64,000 nt of DNA. Source: Acinetobacter lactucae. Lineage in GTDB: Bacteria; Pseudomonadota; Gammaproteobacteria; Pseudomonadales; Moraxellaceae. The first letter of the stretch is position 1. Every line of letters begins with the position of its first letter. A model generated the notes under the pieces. The model worked only from the letters and a program-made list of their open reading frames with translations. It had not been told where the DNA came from and made no database searches. Below, one piece after another: positions 58,501 to 64,000 of the stretch. The DNA lies in the NCBI RefSeq assembly GCF_001605885.1, contig NZ_LRPE01000023.1, forward strand, positions 223,770 through 287,769, written 5' to 3'. A program made the position numbers and the translations under genes.

Positions 58501-59610
58501 TACTTTATAAATTTCAACTAATGCTTCTTCACGGCCAGCTGTTGTATCTGCACGTAATGTGTCAGCAACAAACGAACCACGGTCAATATCGTTCGTAAAT
58601 AAGATATTGAACTGTTTAACACCACCTTCTGCTAGTTTCACCATAACTTCATGGCTTAACAAAGTATTAGCGGCAATTACTTCACCATCACGTAAAGTAA
58701 TATTTTCAGCAGTAATACGCTCATATAAGTATTCATCTGGAACTGAAAGTTTTGTTAAACCAGCAGCTTCCATTTGACGTACGTGACGAGCATTAATACG
58801 CTTACCTTGCTCAACAATAACTTTACCGTCATTGTCAGCAATATCAAATTGCGCCATTTCCCCACGTAAACGTTCAGGTACTAGGTCAATCTGGTAACTG
58901 CCCATATCAAGATACACAGGTACTTTTTCATAGAACAAATTCAAGATTTGTTCGTTGTTATAACCCAGTGCACGTAATACAACAGTAGCAAGTAATTTAC
59001 GACGACGGTCAATACGTACGTAAACTAAGTCTTTCGCATCAAATTCGAAGTCTAACCATGAACCACGGTAAGGAATAATACGTGCTGAATACAACACTTT
59101 ACCACTTGAGTGGGTTTTACCTTTATCGTGATCAAAGAAAACGCCTGGTGAACGGTGTAATTGAGATACGATTACACGCTCAGTACCATTAATGACGAAT
59201 GTACCGTTTTCAGTCATGAGTGGAATTTCACCCATATAGACTTCTTGTTCTCGTACGTCTTTAATTGATTTAGTTTCGCGATCTTTAATAATCAAACGAA
59301 TTTTAACGCGCATTGGTGCCGCATAAGTCGAACCACGAAGAATACATTCGCGTACATCGAACTCAGGTTTACCAAGGCTATACTCAACAAATTCTAAAGC
59401 AGCATTGCCAGAATAACTTTCGATAGGAAAAACTGAACGAAATGCGGCTTGGAGACCGATATCTTCGCGGTTTTTTGGAGTTTTGCCATCTTGCAAGAAT
59501 GTTCTGTACGAATCGACCTGAATCGATAGTAAGTACGGTGCATCCATTACTTGGGGCAATTTACCAAAATTCTTACGGATCCGTTTCTTTTCGGTATATG
59601 AGTATGCCAT
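55522..59610 (-). CDS. rpoB: DNA-directed RNA polymerase subunit beta
   Basis: A 1362-residue subunit. The rifampicin-binding cluster reads [20 protein letters not shown] then RVSALGPGG, the sensitive form at the usual positions (Asp in FMDQ, His in THKR, Ser in VSALG). The following [20 protein letters not shown] carries Gln where E. coli has Pro after RDVH, likely normal for the genus. C-terminal signatures [20 protein letters not shown] are present. Starts after a 304-base gap from rplL that holds an attenuator-like hairpin. Confidence 0.98.
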   Translation of the reverse strand: MAYSYTEKKRIRKNFGKLPQVMDAPYLLSIQVDSYRTFLQDGKTPKNREDIGLQAAFRSVFPIESYSGNAALEFVEYSLGKPEFDVRECILRGSTYAAPMRVKIRLIIKDRETKSIKDVREQEVYMGEIPLMTENGTFVINGTERVIVSQLHRSPGVFFDHDKGKTHSSGKVLYSARIIPYRGSWLDFEFDAKDLVYVRIDRRRKLLATVVLRALGYNNEQILNLFYEKVPVYLDMGSYQIDLVPERLRGEMAQFDIADNDGKVIVEQGKRINARHVRQMEAAGLTKLSVPDEYLYERITAENITLRDGEVIAANTLLSHEVMVKLAEGGVKQFNILFTNDIDRGSFVADTLRADTTAGREEALVEIYKVMRPGEPPTKEAAENLFNNLFFSSERYDLSPVGRMKFNRRLGRPYEVGTDQKSREVEGILSHEDIIDVLRTLVEIRNGKGEVDDIDHLGNRRVRSVGEMTENQFRVGLVRVERAVKERLSQAETDNLSPQDLINAKPVAAAIKEFFGSSQLSQFMDQNNPLSEITHKRRVSALGPGGLTRERAGFEVRDVHQTHYGRVCPIETPEGPNIGLINSLSVYAKANDFGFLETPYRKVVDGRVTDAVEYLSAIEEVGTVIAQADSAVDKDGNLTEEFVSVRHQGEFVRMPPEKVTHMDVSAQQVVSVAASLIPFLEHDDANRALMGSNMQRQAVPTLRADKPLVGTGMEANVARDSGVCVIANRGGAIEYVDASRIVIRVNEDEMIAGEAGVDIYNLIKYTRSNQNTCINQNIIVNLGDKVARGDILADGPSTDMGELALGQNMRVAFMTWNGYNYEDSILLSERVLQEDRLTSIHIQELSCVARDTKLGAEEITADIPNVGEAALSKLDESGIVYIGAEVTAGDILVGKVTPKGETQLTPEEKLLRAIFGEKAADVKDSSLRVPSGTKGTVIDVQVFTRDGLEKDDRALAIEKAQLDAYRKDLKEEYKIFEEAARERVIRLLKGQESNGGGSTKRGDKLVEDVLSGLELVDLLEIQPADEAIAERLTQIQVFLKEKSAEIDEKFAEKKRKLATGDELTTGVLKVVKVYLAVKRRIQPGDKMAGRHGNKGVVSNILPVEDMPHDANGVPVDIVLNPLGVPSRMNVGQILETHLGMAAKGLGDKIEKMLKEQRTVLELREFLDKIYNKVGGEQEDLDSLTDAEVLALSGNLRAGVPLATPVFDGAEEGQIKDLLELAGISRTGQTVLFDGRTGEQFDRPVTVGYMYMLKLNHLVDDKMHARSTGSYSLVTQQPLGGKAQFGGQRFGEMEVWALEAYGAAYTLQEMLTVKSDDVEGRTRIYKNIVDGNHYMDPGMPESFNVLTKEIRSLGINIELKNGD

Positions 59611-59914
59611 CTGGAGTCCTCGGAAAGTAAACTAAGCCCGCCTGCAGAACGGGCTCAGAAGGAATTACGCAGGCCGATATGGCCACCACTGTTTACAAAT
59701 GCTGCAATTTTTAGTGGTATAAAAACGCTTAACAATATTTTTAAAAAAGAAAAATATTGGTAAACATTTGAAATTACTTGTTTTATTTCGACTTTCTCAA
59801 AAATCAAACAAAACTAACAAAAATCGAGCCGATTATTGTAACGCAAAAAGGCTGATGACCCAAGAGCCATCAGCCATTTTATGGAGCCGATTTAAAAACC
59901 GACTCCTTTTACAA
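59611..59914 (-). promoter_or_regulatory. rplL-rpoB intergenic leader with attenuator-like hairpins
   Basis: 304 bases without a gene. At 59844-59876, read on the minus strand, GGCTGATG-9 or 10 bases-CATCAGCC is followed by T5, which can stop part of the transcripts, as the known attenuator between rplL and rpoB does in E. coli. Just before it (59882-59906) is another hairpin of about ten pairs (GGAGTCGGTTT/AAATCGGCTCC, one mismatch), a possible RNase III-type processing site. Confidence 0.65.
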
Positions 59915-60286
59915 TTACTTAAGTGTAACTGTAGCACCAGCTTCTTCAAGTTTCTTCTTAAGTTCTTCGCCTTCTTCTTTAGAAACGCCTTCTTTAAGAA
60001 CTTGAGGAGCACCTTCAACTAGGTCTTTAGCTTCTTTAAGACCAAGGCCAGTTGCTTCACGAACTGCTTTAATTACAGCTACTTTGTTAGCACCGAAAGA
60101 AGTCAACTCAACATTGAATTCAGATTGTTCTTCAGCAGCAGCAGCAGCGCCACCAGCTGGAGCAGCAACAGCAACAGCTGCAGCTGAAACGTTGAATTTC
60201 TCTTCGAAAGCAGAAATTAATTCAACAAGTTCAAGAACAGTTTTTTCAGCAACTGCGTTTAAGATTTCTTCGTTAGTTAAAGCCAT
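59915..60286 (-). CDS. rplL: 50S ribosomal protein L7/L12
   Basis: A 123-residue stalk protein. N-terminal dimerisation domain (1-33), the Ala/Gly hinge ([20 protein letters not shown]) and C-terminal factor-binding domain [20 protein letters not shown] then [12 protein letters not shown]. Binds IF2, EF-Tu, EF-G and others. Follows rplJ by 42 bases; the two are co-transcribed. Confidence 0.98.
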   Translation of the reverse strand: MALTNEEILNAVAEKTVLELVELISAFEEKFNVSAAAVAVAAPAGGAAAAAEEQSEFNVELTSFGANKVAVIKAVREATGLGLKEAKDLVEGAPQVLKEGVSKEEGEELKKKLEEAGATVTLK

Positions 60287-60328
60287 GAGAATAACTCCAA
60301 ATGGATATTGAATGGTGTGTAAAATTGA

Positions 60329-60835
60329 TTAAGCAGCTTCTGACTCGTTTTTCTCTTTGAGCGCTGTAATAAGGCGACCCAATTTCGAAATAGGAGCTTG
60401 AAGGACAGAGGCAAGCATAGTAAGAGCTTTCTCTTGGTTCGGAAGGTTTGCAATTACGCTAACGTCAGCACCTTGATAAACTTTGCCGTCAAATGCAGCA
60501 GCTTTTAACTCAAATGCTTTGTTAGTTTTAGCAAAATCTTCAAACAAACGTGCAGCTGCACCCATGTCATCTTCAGAAGTTGAAAAACCTAGAATTGTTG
60601 GACCAACAAGGTTGTCGTTCAAGATATTGAATTGAGTATCTTGAAGTGCGCGTTTAGCCAAAGTGTTACGTACAATACGTGTAGAAACACCTAACTTACG
60701 AGCTTCAACACGAAGTGTTGTTAATTGCTCTACGCTTAAGCCTTGGTAGTCAGCAACAACGGCTGCAAACGCCTTAGAAGCAACTTCACTTACTTCCGCA
60801 ACGATCTGTTTTTTGTCTTCAATAAGAAGAGCCAT
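60329..60835 (-). CDS. rplJ: 50S ribosomal protein L10
   Basis: 168 residues; anchors L7/L12 dimers to the 50S base. Residues AAVVADYQGLSVEQLTTLRV and NTLAKRALQDT are typical. The C-terminal helix that holds L12 is at 130-165. AGGAGG lies seven bases before the ATG. In E. coli the L10-L12 complex represses its own mRNA by binding the leader; the long leader here (60836-61144) fits this. Confidence 0.98.
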   Translation of the reverse strand: MALLIEDKKQIVAEVSEVASKAFAAVVADYQGLSVEQLTTLRVEARKLGVSTRIVRNTLAKRALQDTQFNILNDNLVGPTILGFSTSEDDMGAAARLFEDFAKTNKAFELKAAAFDGKVYQGADVSVIANLPNQEKALTMLASVLQAPISKLGRLITALKEKNESEAA

Positions 60836-61144
60836 TGTAAAACCTCCTAAGGTGATTTATGTACCCAATGGGCACACTCCCAATTCGTAAGCCTCTCGAC
60901 TTACACGCGGAGGAGGAACAAATCACACCACCGCGTCTACGCAGGCTGGTTTATTAAGAAAAGTGCTATTCGAAAACAACATCTTTTCGCCTGAGGTCTT
61001 TGACGCTGATAAATTCTCATTTATCAATTCAAAGTCCGCCTGATGAGTAAGGGATGAAGCTTTGCTCCACCCCACCTAATAAAAATATTTTTATTTAGGC
61101 TCTGTCCTCAATCAGGACTTTAAAATTCTTTACTAAGTCTAAAC
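60836..61144 (-). promoter_or_regulatory. rplJ (L10-type) mRNA leader
   Basis: 309 bases between rplA and rplJ, rich in structure: on the minus strand GTCCT-GATTG-AGGAC just after rplA, a perfect 18-bp AT palindrome at 61078-61095 (AATAAAAAT/ATTTTTATT), a GTAAG/CTTAC hairpin at 60887-60904 and TGTGCCCA-TTGGGTACA close to the ribosome site. This is the place and size of the autoregulatory L10 leader known from other bacteria; I infer the function from position, not from a covariance match. Confidence 0.6.
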
Positions 61145-61840
61145 TTAGTTAGAAACGTTGTTTACATCAACAGTAAGACCAGGACCCATAGTTGAGCTCA
61201 AAGTGATCTTTTTGATGTATACACCTTTAGAAGTTGCAGGTTTTAACTTTTTCAAGTCAGCAACTAAAGTTTCAACGTTTTGACGGATAGCAGCAGCATC
61301 AAAGCCTAATTGACCGATCGCAGCATGGATAATACCCGCTTTGTCTACACGGTAACGAGCCTGACCAGATTTAGCGTTTTTAACAGCATTCGCTACATCA
61401 GGAGTTACAGTACCAACTTTAGGGTTTGGCATTAAACCACGTGGACCAAGAATTGTACCGAGCTTACCAACAACACGCATAGCGTCAGGAGCAGCGATTA
61501 CAACATCAAAGTCAAGGTTTCCACCTTGGATGCTTTCAGCAAGGTCATCAAAACCTACAACATCAGCACCAGCTTCTTTAGCAGCTTCTGCTTGAGCGCC
61601 TTGAGCAAATACAGCTACACGTACAGTTTTACCAGTACCTGCAGGTAATGTAGTTGCGCCACGAACAACCTGATCAGATTTACGTGGATCTACACCAAGG
61701 TTTACAGCCACATCCAAAGATTCTTTGAATTTTGCAGCAGGTAGGCTGTTAAGAACTTGTACCGCTTCTTCCAAAGTGTAAACTTTGTTTGCTTCAACAG
61801 CAGCAGCAATGGCTTTTTGACGTTTAGTTAACTTTGCCAT
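61145..61840 (-). CDS. rplA: 50S ribosomal protein L1
   Basis: A 231-residue protein of the 50S L1 stalk that helps move deacylated tRNA from the E site and represses its own operon. Core signatures [20 protein letters not shown] and [19 protein letters not shown] are present. Starts 3 bases after the rplK stop. Confidence 0.98.
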   Translation of the reverse strand: MAKLTKRQKAIAAAVEANKVYTLEEAVQVLNSLPAAKFKESLDVAVNLGVDPRKSDQVVRGATTLPAGTGKTVRVAVFAQGAQAEAAKEAGADVVGFDDLAESIQGGNLDFDVVIAAPDAMRVVGKLGTILGPRGLMPNPKVGTVTPDVANAVKNAKSGQARYRVDKAGIIHAAIGQLGFDAAAIRQNVETLVADLKKLKPATSKGVYIKKITLSSTMGPGLTVDVNNVSN

Positions 61841-61843
61841 GTC

Positions 61844-62272
61844 TTATAGCTCCACTTCCAAGCCCATAGAACGTGCAGAACCAGCGATGGTACGAACACG
61901 TGCGTCTAAATCAGCACCAGTTAAATCTGGTTCTTTAGTAGTCGCAATTTCTTCTAACTGAGCACGAGTCAACTTACCAACTTTAGTTTTGTTTGGTACA
62001 GATGAACCCTTTTGAATACCAGCAGCTTTCTTAAGAAGAATAGAAGCTGGAGGAGTTTTCATGATGAATGTGAACGACTTGTCGTTGTACACAGTAATCA
62101 CTACAGGAATTGGAAGACCTGGTTCAACTTTTTGTGTAGCAGCATTGAATTCTTTACAGAATGCCATGATGTTTACACCACGTTGACCTAACGCAGGACC
62201 AATTGGTGGAGATGGATTTGCTTTACCAGCTGGAACTTGCAGCTTGATATAGCCGTCAATCTTCTTAGCCAT
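61844..62272 (-). CDS. rplK: 50S ribosomal protein L11
   Basis: A 142-residue protein at the GTPase-associated center. [20 protein letters not shown] and [16 protein letters not shown] at the N-terminus, the C-terminal rRNA-binding domain with [22 protein letters not shown] end ([17 protein letters not shown]). AGAGGT ribosome site. First gene of rplKA. Confidence 0.98.
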   Translation of the reverse strand: MAKKIDGYIKLQVPAGKANPSPPIGPALGQRGVNIMAFCKEFNAATQKVEPGLPIPVVITVYNDKSFTFIMKTPPASILLKKAAGIQKGSSVPNKTKVGKLTRAQLEEIATTKEPDLTGADLDARVRTIAGSARSMGLEVEL

Positions 62273-62345
62273 TTTAAAATACCTCTGGGTACAAACGCCG
62301 CTAGGCTCCCCAATCTTTACGCAACACTACTGTTACAACAACAAT

Positions 62346-62362
62346 GCCCGATAAAATCGGGC
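62346..62362 (-). repeat. Hairpin between nusG and rplK
   Basis: GCCCGAT-AAA-ATCGGGC, seven perfect pairs, 20 bases after nusG. On the minus strand it is not followed by a T-run, so read-through to rplK is likely; it may be a pause or processing site. Confidence 0.5.
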
Positions 62363-62381
62363 GCTTTTCAACCAATTGAGA

Positions 62382-62915
62382 TTAAATCGTTTTTTCGACT
62401 TGGCGAAACTCGAGTTCAACCTGAGTTGGTCGATTAAATACATTAATCGTCAACGTTAAACGTGACTTATCGTATTGAACTTCTTCCACCACACCTTTAA
62501 AGTCTGTGAATGGACCGTCAATAACAAGTAATTCTTCACCTGGCTCAAACATCGTTTTAGGACGTGGTGCTTCACCAGTATTACGTACACGCGCAAGAAT
62601 CGCATCTGCTTCACGCTGAGTGATTGGTGCTGGTTTTTCAGGTGTACCACCGATAAAACCTAGAACCTTTGGACATTCTTTAACAATATGCCAAGTATCA
62701 TCATTCATTTCCATTTCGACTAACACATAGCCAGGAAAGAATTTACGCTCAGATTTACGTTTCTTACCATCCTTCATTTCTACCACTTCTTCGGTAGGAA
62801 CAAGGACATCACCAAAGCTATCAGCAACAGCGCTACGCTGGATTCGTTCTGTAAGTGAACGCAACACTTGTTTTTCATAGCCAGAGTAGGCATGAATAAT
62901 GTACCAACGTTTCAT
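62382..62915 (-). CDS. nusG: Transcription termination/antitermination protein NusG
   Basis: A 177-residue RNA polymerase cofactor. N-terminal NGN domain (RWYIIHAYSGYEKQVLRSLT at 3-22; FFPGYVLVEMEMNDDTWHIV) binds RNAP; C-terminal KOW domain (GPFTDFKGVVEEVQYDKSRL) binds Rho or S10. Starts 7 bases after secE. Confidence 0.98.
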   Translation of the reverse strand: MKRWYIIHAYSGYEKQVLRSLTERIQRSAVADSFGDVLVPTEEVVEMKDGKKRKSERKFFPGYVLVEMEMNDDTWHIVKECPKVLGFIGGTPEKPAPITQREADAILARVRNTGEAPRPKTMFEPGEELLVIDGPFTDFKGVVEEVQYDKSRLTLTINVFNRPTQVELEFRQVEKTI

Positions 62916-62922
62916 AGCTCTT

Positions 62923-63363
62923 TTACCCGATAATCAACTTAATTAACCAACCCAAACCATAGTCAAAGCACCATAAAACCAGTGATGCAACAACTACAAC
63001 CAATAGAACCTGCCACGAAGTAGTGACTGTTTCTTGTTTTGTTGGCCAAGTTACTCGACGCAATTCGACTCGTGCATCTTTTAGCAAACGAACGAAGCCT
63101 TTACCTTGATGGGTGGCGTATAATAAACCTAAAGCCACAACGATACAAGCAAAAATTGCCCCAACGCGCACCCAAACATTATTTGCAGGCGCCCAATACG
63201 CTGGTAAGTGCTGATTCACCATGGTAGCTAAAAGCAACAATGCTATTGCAATCACCCATAGAACAATGTCTAGAGGCGAACCAGAACGAACAACTTCAGC
63301 AGAATTATTTCTTTGAGGAATTGGCGCGTCGCTCAATGCGTCACGCGGTTTATCATTCGACAT
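62923..63363 (-). CDS. secE: Preprotein translocase subunit SecE
   Basis: A 146-residue inner-membrane protein with three helices (about 30-48, 62-80, 120-140), like E. coli SecE. The conserved cytoplasmic amphipathic part is KDARVELRRVTWPTKQETVT. It clamps SecY. secE-nusG is the conserved pair downstream of tRNA-Trp and tuf. Confidence 0.97.
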   Translation of the reverse strand: MSNDKPRDALSDAPIPQRNNSAEVVRSGSPLDIVLWVIAIALLLLATMVNQHLPAYWAPANNVWVRVGAIFACIVVALGLLYATHQGKGFVRLLKDARVELRRVTWPTKQETVTTSWQVLLVVVVASLVLWCFDYGLGWLIKLIIG

Positions 63364-63438
63364 TTTTGTACTCGTCGTAGAACTCGCGACTTATTATATG
63401 AACAACTAAGCCAGCATCAAGCTTTTTATTTCAAAATA

Positions 63439-63514
63439 TGGCAGGTCAGGAGGGACTCGAACCCCCAACATTCGGTTTTGGAGACCGACGCTCTACCAAT
63501 TGAACTACTGACCT
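63439..63514 (-). tRNA. tRNA-Trp (CCA)
   Basis: A 76-base tRNA with encoded 3' CCA. Anticodon loop CTCCAAA gives anticodon CCA. Acceptor stem AGGTCAG/CTGACCT and T-arm GGGGG-TTCGAGT-CCCTC close well. It lies between tuf and secE, the same place as trnW in many gammaproteobacteria, so is likely processed from a tuf-tRNA-secE transcript. Confidence 0.96.
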
Positions 63515-63574
63515 ATAATGCAAGTTGAGAGCCAAAGCCCTCAACCTGAGACGTAACCCGTCACTATAATATGC

Positions 63575-64000
63575 TTATGCAGTTACTTTCGCAACAACAC
63601 CAGCACCTACAGTACGACCACCTTCACGGATCGCAAAACGTAGACCTGGGTCCATTGCGATTGGGTGGATTAATTCTACTGACATTTCAACGTTGTCGCC
63701 TGGCATAACCATTTCAACGCCGTCTTGTAATTGGATTGCACCAGTTACGTCAGTTGTACGGAAGTAGAACTGTGGACGGTAACCATTTAAGAATGGAGTG
63801 TGACGACCACCTTCTTCTTTAGAAAGTACGTATACTTCTGCGTCGAATTTAGTGTGCGGCTTGATTGTACCTGGTTTAGCAAGTACTTGACCACGTTGTA
63901 CGTCTTCACGCTTAGTACCACGAAGTAAGATACCACAGTTCTCACCTGCACGGCCTTCGTCAAGAAGTTTACGGAACATTTCTACGCCAGTTACAGTTGT
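63575..64000 (-). CDS. tuf: Elongation factor Tu, C-terminal third (partial)
   Basis: 142 codons to the window edge; the gene runs on beyond 64000. The visible part covers the end of domain 2 ([40 protein letters not shown]) and domain 3 ([51 protein letters not shown] at the end). EF-Tu brings aminoacyl-tRNA to the ribosome. Most gammaproteobacteria have two copies; this is the one next to tRNA-Trp-secE-nusG. Confidence 0.97.
   Translation of the reverse strand, partial: TTVTGVEMFRKLLDEGRAGENCGILLRGTKREDVQRGQVLAKPGTIKPHTKFDAEVYVLSKEEGGRHTPFLNGYRPQFYFRTTDVTGAIQLQDGVEMVMPGDNVEMSVELIHPIAMDPGLRFAIREGGRTVGAGVVAKVTA

Noticed and set aside
63313..63528. Plus-strand open frame containing tRNA-Trp
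   Set aside because: It spans the tRNA and the start of secE on the other strand; tRNA and secE explain the sequence.

Overview
The window looks like chromosomal DNA of an Acinetobacter, most likely from the A. calcoaceticus-baumannii complex. This is inferred from the AT-rich composition, the protein sequences (RpoB, RpoC, IF2, NusA and FadB read like the Acinetobacter versions I know) and local gene orders such as pilBCD-coaE, fadBA and two initiator tRNAs next to rimP-nusA-infB-rbfA. Almost all of it is core genome. I see no insertion sequence, prophage, integron or CRISPR array.

Layout. 1-3.1 kb: end of a multi-subunit Na+/H+ antiporter operon (mrpC-G). 3.2-8.4 kb (minus strand): rimP-nusA-infB-rbfA, coupling transcription termination control, translation initiation and 30S maturation. 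8.5-8.9 kb: two initiator tRNAs and tRNA-Leu(GAG), then secG and tpiA. 10.4-14.8 kb: type IV pilus assembly genes pilB, pilC and pilD, with coaE. 14.8-21.3 kb: EamA transporter, rlmB, ppnP, a TPR protein with a possible glycosyltransferase-like domain, recN, yqgE and ruvX. 21.3-25.9 kb: a three-gene efflux cluster (FUSC, DUF1656, HlyD types) divergent from an IclR regulator. 26.1-31.1 kb: a DNA-repair pair (AlkB-like and Ada-like), pgsA, a thioesterase and uvrC. 31.2-32.6 kb: a short, AT-rich accessory-looking stretch with a His-rich putative CHAP-type amidase and two small unknown proteins.

32.6-51.1 kb: lpxO-like hydroxylase, fadBA (beta-oxidation), a secreted unknown, a MerR regulator divergent from a serine hydrolase, a DsbA-family protein, two tandem paralogous putative outer-membrane proteins, htpG with a heat-shock-type promoter, an LprI-like protein, ompW, an NhaC/YuiF-type antiporter, an epoxide-hydrolase-like enzyme, a DUF4442 protein and two glycine-zipper lipoproteins. 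51.2-64 kb (minus strand): tuf (partial), tRNA-Trp, secE-nusG, rplK-rplA, rplJ-rplL and rpoB-rpoC, the standard bacterial core cluster with an L10-type leader and an attenuator-like hairpin before rpoB.

The least explained places are the 31.2-32.6 kb stretch, the tandem barrel paralogs at 41.3-43.5 kb, an inverted pair of perfect DnaA boxes at 43.5 kb, the 360-base gap at 41 kb that ends in a strong terminator, and a 20-bp perfect palindrome in the IclR/efflux intergenic region. Functions there are inferences; no database search was possible.
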